A stretch of 64,000 nucleotides of DNA from Calliopum simillimum (taxonomy: Eukaryota > Arthropoda > Insecta > Diptera > Lauxaniidae), in assembly GCA_951812925.1 (NCBI GenBank), contig OX638368.1:123279309-123343308 (forward strand). The letters run 5' to 3'. Every line of letters starts with the position of its first letter. Position 1 is the stretch's first letter. Positions 58,023-64,000 of the stretch are shown here, in pieces. The notes below the pieces were generated by a model. The model was not told where the DNA came from, made no database searches, and saw only the letters and a list, made by a program, of their open reading frames with translations. The position numbers and the translations under genes were made by a program.

Positions 58023-59110
58023 TTACACGTACCATTCTTTGACATCCTTCGAGTCTCTTTTCTTTGGTTTCGGTTGCACTAAGCCAGCCATTTGTGGACG
58101 TCCATCTGCACCGATTCCACCACTACTCATCGAACCGGCCATGCCAGTGCCGCCGATACCACCGTAACTAATAGCGGCACCACTGCCACTGCCGCCAGAC
58201 ATTAAACCACTATTGCCACCAACTGCGCCGGCGGCATTATGACCATTGGACAAGCCACCATGCTGCGATTGCTGCTGATGACGCTGATGATACGAACCGT
58301 TTGTGCTGCTATTGCCCAATAACGCTGCATTTGGATTATGACTACCGTAACCAGTTACTTTTTCCGAATCTGTCTTATAGTCACGATCACCGTTTGATTT
58401 TAACCATAGCACTAGCAATATAACCAAAATGACTGCTATTAAGATGCCAGCAACAATACCGATTATCATGGCTGTGCGTTCCTCCTCAATGGAATTGATG
58501 CGGCCACTTTTGCCTTTTGGACGATAAGCATTACTGCCACCATAAGGCGGTGGCGGTGGTGGAACCGGAAAGTATACTCCTGATTCTGGCTCATGTAAAG
58601 GTGGTACATTTGGTGGTGGTTCGACTTTTTCCTCATCGGGTGATGTAGTATGTTCGCCATTCGGCGATATATAATTATCTTCGTCCGTCGTTTCTCCTCC
58701 AACACCACCAAGTCCATGATCCTTGCCACGACCAGCGCCGCTTTCGATGGGTACATGAATGACATCAAACATTGTAGTGTCGTGCTCCGTTTGGGTTGTA
58801 CGTATATCGGCGGTTGTGCTTGAAGTTGTCGCTGTTGTCGCTTGTTGGGTTGTACTTCGATTAATGATGTATGTCGTTGGTGTTTGCTTCTGTAGTGTTC
58901 CAGAACCAGTACCAGAACCGGATGCTGTTGTTGTTGTTGTTACAAACACTGTCGTTTCTTGTGGTGTATTCGTCATTGGTTCCGGTTCACCGCGATTCGT
59001 TGAGCTACTGGTGGGCTGTTGTTGTTCTGTGGTAGCAACTACTTCGGACGGAGGTTTCCGCGGTGTTCCAGCTGCTGCTGTTGTTGTTGTGAATTGTTCA
59101 AAGTTCGTTT
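58023..59110 (-). CDS. Nrx-1: Neurexin-1, last exon (stalk, membrane helix, cytoplasmic tail)
   Basis: The acceptor CCCTCACTTTCAG opens a minus-strand exon of 362 codons plus 2 bases. In order: a long Thr/Ser/Pro-rich extracellular stalk suited to O-glycosylation, a Pro run (PVPPPPPPYGG), a single membrane helix (TAMIIGIVAGILIAVILVIL then LVLWLKS), and a cytoplasmic tail. The tail begins DRDYKTDSEKVTGYGSHNPN, continues Gly/Ser/Gln/His-rich, and ends KPKKRDSKDVKEWYV at a TAA (58025-58023). The terminal EWYV is the class II-type PDZ ligand of fly Neurexin (vertebrate EYYV). The protein is a presynaptic adhesion receptor that binds neuroligins outside and scaffolds such as CASK/Mint inside. The plus-strand Val/Cys-rich frame over it is a shadow. 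Confidence 0.96.
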
Positions 59111-60607
59111 CTGAAAGTGAGGGGGTGGGTTGAGAAAAGAAAACAAACATAAATCAGTGGGGGGATGCAGTGTTGGCAGTGTTGTCAGAGTGCACTTGTA
59201 ATAATTCATAACAAAATTCATTGCATACTTTTTTGGTTTTATTTTTATTTACAGTTTTTTGCCATTTTGTCTCACTGTGTGACACTACTAAAGAGAAATA
59301 TCCAAAATTATTGTGATTATATCGATGTTTTTTCTGTAGGTATGTTTAAGCCCAATAACGGTATACATATATATTTTATTTGATTTTTTGTTTTTTTTTT
59401 CTCGTAAGGATATTATTTTGTTGTAGGTACTTAACTGGGGTTTGTAAACAATTTATACAATTAAATTCTTATGTATTGTATATGATATATATTCAACATA
59501 TGGTACATCATTTTGCATTTGCATATTTGCTATATGTATGTTTGTGTTGTACGCAGGAGGACGCTTCAGTAATGTATTGTATTACATATACGGAATGGAG
59601 AATATTAACATCCATTGCGCGATCACAGTCAGAAATATGAGAAGTTCATTTTCTGAAAAAAATAATTTCAACTGAATTTATATCGGAAACTAAGGACGAC
59701 GTGCAAATGATGATGCAAGTACGAGAATATGCTGTGATGAGAAAAAGAATGTTGGCATATATCTGTACGAGTATATACCTATATCTGTTCTATTATCGAA
59801 TGAATGCAAAATTACATACATGAGTTACTGCCAATGCGGTATGTAATGCAAAACAAGAGAAATCAAAGTTATCACTCTTACGGTATTGTTTTTTGACGAA
59901 ATAATAAAGTTAGAATAAATTTGAGGTAAGCAACCATATTAAGGTTAAAAAAACTTTGACTGAGAAAAGTTTAATGATTGGGAAAAATTGCATTATTCGA
60001 AGTTAAATGCATATGGTCCTTATGGCAGTTTAAATAAATCGAACATCTTTTAGTTTGATTCTTAACCGAAAAAAATTATTTTGTGCTCTAAAAGTTGGAT
60101 CTTCCAAAAACTGTCTTCTTTGCTTAGCATTTAGAAACTACCTCCATTCGTTCAATTTTGGTACCTCACTGTATCTGGAAACATAAATTAGGGAAAACGA
60201 AAAACCACTAAATAAAATTATTGCAGAATTATAGGAATTGACAATTGTCTAGCCACTCTAATATAATCTTTATATTAATCACCAAGCAATCGTAGATAAT
60301 GCCGAGAAAGCAACATTTTCCTAGAAACCCTTTATTTACTTTTGTGAAGGTAGGTCATTAGTAATTGTTTCTTCCTCATTTACTTAAATCACCGCAAATT
60401 CTACAATGAGTATTTAAGGGAAAACGAAGTTTCTCTTCAAGAGTATCAAACTCCTTTTTTTTTTTTTAAAAGCTAATACTTTTCTACAGAAACCCTGAAA
60501 ATTTCATTAAAATTAAATTAAATTAAATTTTCATAGAAATCGAAGATGTCAAGTCGAATCTTGGTCGATAACTCAATGAAAGTCTCAAATGATAAATTTG
60601 TTATATT

Positions 60608-61037
60608 ACACAGTGCAACATTTTTCAAGTCATTGACGGTGAACTAAAATCGAAAAATCGCTCAAAATCGCTCAAAGTTGCAATTTTCAGCTGGATAATT
60701 ATAATTATAATGCTGAAAATTGCAACTTTTTGCCCCAAATTGGATTTTGAGCGATTTTTCGATTTTTTCATATGGCTATATCTCGGTAACGAGCCGAGAT
60801 ATTGTTTTGATGACTTCAGCAATATTGTAGCTATTGTATAGAAGAAAAAAAAAAAAAAAAATGCCGAGCAAATTTAACCGAAAAAATGCATCTAGTGCCT
60901 TAAAAACGTAAAAATGACCATAAAATCCTTATATGAGTCAACTTTGCAAAACGCTCTGGCAGAATTACTTGTTTCGGCGAGTACTTCGACGCCATATAAC
61001 GGATTTTAGTTCACTTTTTATGTGTCGCACTGTGTTA
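60608..61037. mobile_element. 430-bp TIR element with internal hairpin
   Basis: The ends ACACAGTGCAACA and the complement of TGTCGCACTGTGT are inverted, each followed inside by GTGAACTAAAATC. An internal hairpin (60649-60765) pairs AAATCGCTCAAAGTTGCAAT-type text with its mirror. CAGTGC termini would suit hAT-type elements, but no convincing 8-bp target duplication is seen. Confidence 0.65.
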
Positions 61038-61737
61038 TTATACAGCTAATACTCCAAGATAAAGGAATCTAATGTTCTCTTTTATGAATTTTTTGAATTT
61101 TCAAAAAACGTGGGGGCATTGGGATGTTGTGAGACAGCGCCATCTCTGTCATATTCCTAAAGGTTGACGTTCGGTTGTAAGTGTCGAAATTGTTTCTCAA
61201 TGCAACCTCTATTTAAAGTTAAAGTTCATTAAGATAATACACTTTCTGAGCTCCACTTCCGGTTGGTTCCAAAGGCAACCTATTGAAGTACGTAGAGAAA
61301 AACAGTCTCGCATTTCCTTGTACTCGGTTCCAATTGCCGGAAACTCAGATGAGAGTCAAATCGTGCATAGAATCTATAATAAAATCAACTTGGAATGAGT
61401 CGAAATAAGAATTTTGTTTTTATTTAAACCGAATCATTCCTTTTCTAAACTTCAAGTGGTTTTTCAATCTACATAATTCAATATTCACGTTTTCTTTTGC
61501 TTTTATATTAAAAATAATATTACTCGGTTAAGATTAACTAATCTGATTCTTGTACCCATTTGGCTATACCACGATAGAAATTTTTTAAAACCCATGCATA
61601 TGTACCAAAGTTTAAGAATTTATCTTGATCCACTTTTAAATTCTAAGCGAGTGAGGTAGGTTTGTGGGAACCTCAGTAAAGAAAAGAAAGATGTTTGATT
61701 TATTTGAACCAATATTTTTAATATTTTTAAAACCAAT

Positions 61738-63041
61738 AACATTGTACTAGTTGAAAATTTGGTCTGACGCAAAATAGGTCATTCTTACCTAATGCGGGCA
61801 TAGAAAATTCAGTGGTGTTTACCGTTTTGCTGGATTGATTCATCGCCCCATACAAAAAGTTCAAATCAAAATTTTGTCCAGAAAGTGGTGTTTGTGATAA
61901 AGAATCTCTAATTAAATTGTGATGAATCAATGATTTTTCATCAAAAGTATATTTTCCTGTTCAGTATGTACATATTAATTTGCAATGGAGTTGCTAATTT
62001 TTTTATCAATTTATCGAATACCTTAACTTTATCTTTAATTTTTACCGAATTTCTTTATAGAGTGAGCGCTAGACGGAATTGAGTATGCAAAATATGAGCA
62101 CCGAAAACTGAGTTGAGATTCTCATAAGTCTGACTACAAGTAACAAGAAAGTGGATGCTGTCAGGATCTGCGGTGGTCCATGTTTTTATACCCCTACCCC
62201 GATCCAGCCTAAACATGGTTTTCCGTTTTCAGTTTTTATAGCAATTTATGATAAACCGGGACCTTCTTACTACGAATATGATCTGGGTTTTTTCTATCAC
62301 GTCAGTATCCTTAATTATCCTTGCACAAAAGTGAAAAAAATCACTGTTTTGAGGTCTACTAAAAACTATATAACAAAAACAGCAAATAGTAAAATTAATT
62401 TTCGTTAATGACTACGGATAGCAAAAATTATCCTTAACAAGCCGTAGTTTAACTATTTTTCAATTGGATCAATACATCCCAAGTTATAAGCCTTTAAAAA
62501 AAGGATATCTCGCAATAACATACAAAGGCTTTTTCCGGACCGAAAAACTAAAAACATAAAATTTTATAATTCTTACCAATTACAATATTTAATTGTAAAA
62601 ATTTCAAGCTTTTGCAGAACAAGATTATATGACAAATGACAGTTCTATTCTAGATTTAGTGAATAAACCCATAAAAGACTGAACATAAAATAAAATTGTA
62701 AGTTAATTCGGAAGAAATTAACGTAAAAGTAAAAAAATATTCAATAAATTGATTAAAAAGTTAGCAATTCGAACACCCATTCATTCATCACGAACTGGAA
62801 AATATACTTTTGATGAAAAATTATTGGTTTATCAGAAGTTACTAAGAGTTTCTTTATGATAAACACCTCCTTCGTGACGAAAATTTTGATTCGAACTTTT
62901 TGTATGGGGTGATGAACCAATCCAACAAAACGGTTAGCACCACTGAATTCCCCGTATCCGAATTAGGTAAGAGTGACCTATCTCCCACCAGACCAAAAAA
63001 AAAAAAAAAAAGTCCAAAAAACTATTGTAGTACAGTGTAAT
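61738..63041. mobile_element. 1.3-kb TIR element, copy B
   Basis: The left terminus (61738-61950) and right terminus (62800-63041) are inverted repeats of about 210 bp: ATTGTACTAG/CTAGTAC-type ends, then GGTCTGACG/GGTCTGGTGGG, GAATTCAGTGGTG and CCCCATACAAAAAGTTC. The interior shares GCGCTAGACGGAATTGAGTA and CCCCTACCCCGATCCAGCC with copy A (7617-9920). No transposase frame. It is non-autonomous. Confidence 0.75.
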
Positions 63042-63676
63042 CAGTAAAGATTGAAAATTAAAAAATAAAACATTAAACTTTTGTTAGTCCCCCCTATGTT
63101 TATGTAACATAGTACTTAGACGTACGAGAAAATATTGTCTTTTGCTATAAAACATTTTCAATGATCTTCCATTTCTAAGGCATTGTAGCACTTGCTTTGA
63201 ATAAATGCAATAGTTCCAATACAATAGCTTAAGATGAATAGTTTGGAATTATCTCTCCTTACCTACTATCCGTACCGAAATTGTTATCTTAAGAAAATTA
63301 AACGCTAAATGATAATTATAAATATATAAACTAAAGAGAACTAACTAACTCTAAAGCATATTTTTTTAAATAAGAAACTAACTAAAAACTAATTCTACAA
63401 GTGTTATTCCTCAGAAATCTAGTTTTCCAAATATGTATTGAATTTAATGCATTAGAATTTGTGTAAGTATATATACTATATCAGTCGAAGTATTCGGGGT
63501 GTAGTATTTGCAAGTGAATGTTATGATACGAGTATATACCATTTTTTTTGAGGACAAAAAAAAAATCAATATGTGTTGGTAGGTAAATTATCCAAAATGA
63601 TATCCGAAGCATTACAAAAATGGATAAATGCCAATGAATGACAACACTGTTAAAATCCAAAAGCAATATTACTTAC

Positions 63677-64000
63677 CTGAACCCTTTGATATGCTGGTAG
63701 ATGTGAATTGTTCCGTAGTTTCACCATAATCACCGGAACCATGCAAACAGTCTTCATCATCACACGCACGTTCAGTGCCATTCGTTTTCGTTTCGCTGCC
63801 ACCACCAGCACCACCTCCACCACTGGCATTTTGTTGAGATGATGTTGCTGTTTGTTTAGTAGGTGGGACATAAACTGGAGTTATGAGATCATCACCACTG
63901 CCAGATTCAAATGGTGGAGTGCATTCGTCTTCGTCATCACCACGACAACCAGAACCGGCACCAGAGAAAATAAGATCATCGATTGCACCAGGATAACCAC
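63677..64000 (-). CDS. Nrx-1: Neurexin-1, penultimate exon (partial at window end)
   Basis: A minus-strand exon entering from the right edge and ending TCAG|GTAAGT at 63677. It encodes GYPGAIDDLIFSGAGSGCRG, then DDEDECTPPFESGSGDDLIT and PVYVPPTK, a Gly-rich stretch, and ACDDEDCLHGSGDYGETTEQ. This is the acidic juxtamembrane region that follows the last laminin-G (LNS6) domain of Neurexin. It ends in phase 1 with G, which joins AA at 59110 to give Glu (KGS-E-TNFEQF). Upstream exons lie outside the window. Confidence 0.93.

Larger units (their letters stand above)
59111..63676 (-). other. Last intron of Neurexin-1
   Basis: An intron of about 4.6 kb between two phase-compatible exons. It contains TIR elements at 60608-61037 and 61738-63041. 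The stretch 59111-60607 shows nothing recognisable; short open frames there are not splice-supported. Confidence 0.75.

Noticed and set aside
58759..59133. Plus-strand Val/Cys-rich open frame
   Set aside because: It is the shadow of the Thr/Ser-rich Neurexin stalk on the opposite strand.

Overview
The window is nuclear DNA of a higher dipteran fly. It has AT-rich intergenic and intronic DNA, GT-AG introns, and exons encoding fly orthologues: an Ets96B-type ETS factor, a CG5805/SLC25A44-type mitochondrial carrier and the 3' end of Neurexin-1. Mariner and foldback transposons are very dense. A tephritid-like or similar repeat-rich schizophoran would fit, but the sequence alone does not fix the genus.

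Genes, left to right. (1) The last coding exon of an unrecognised + strand gene (2653-3277) with a Lys/Ser-rich acidic tail. (2) An Ets96B-like gene on the - strand. Its two ETS-domain exons are certain (5118-5466, 5540-6164). A His-rich exon (17108-17299) joins in phase. A Ser/Thr-rich exon (20047-20450) and a start exon with a textbook Inr+DPE promoter (36844-36966, TSS about 37053) are proposed, which would give a gene of about 32 kb. (3) A two-exon secreted protein on the + strand (29177-29264, 31579-32864), possibly takeout/JHBP-like, which would be nested inside the first Ets96B intron. (4) A complete three-exon SLC25A44-like mitochondrial carrier (43236-44836, +). (5) The last two exons of Neurexin-1 on the - strand (58023-59110 and 63677 to the window end), covering stalk, membrane helix and the EWYV PDZ ligand.

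The rest, most of the window, is introns and intergenic DNA crowded with mobile elements. There are five decayed Tc1/mariner transposase fragments, two non-LTR retrotransposon remnants, tRNA-derived SINE-like sequences, at least eight short terminal-inverted-repeat elements, and a striking set of long palindromic (foldback) repeats of 0.5-1 kb, several of which share arm sequences.

The most unusual object is at 13309-14020. It is a 712-bp insertion with imperfect terminal inverted repeats and an exact 9-bp target duplication. It carries 12 copies of a GGACATAATCCCC-type 13-mer in both orientations around a 147-bp tandem array, and it sits inside another foldback element, inside the largest identified intron of the ETS gene. 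No CRISPR, operon or bacterial-type system is present. The interest lies in transposon architecture and in the exon chains reconstructed across the introns.
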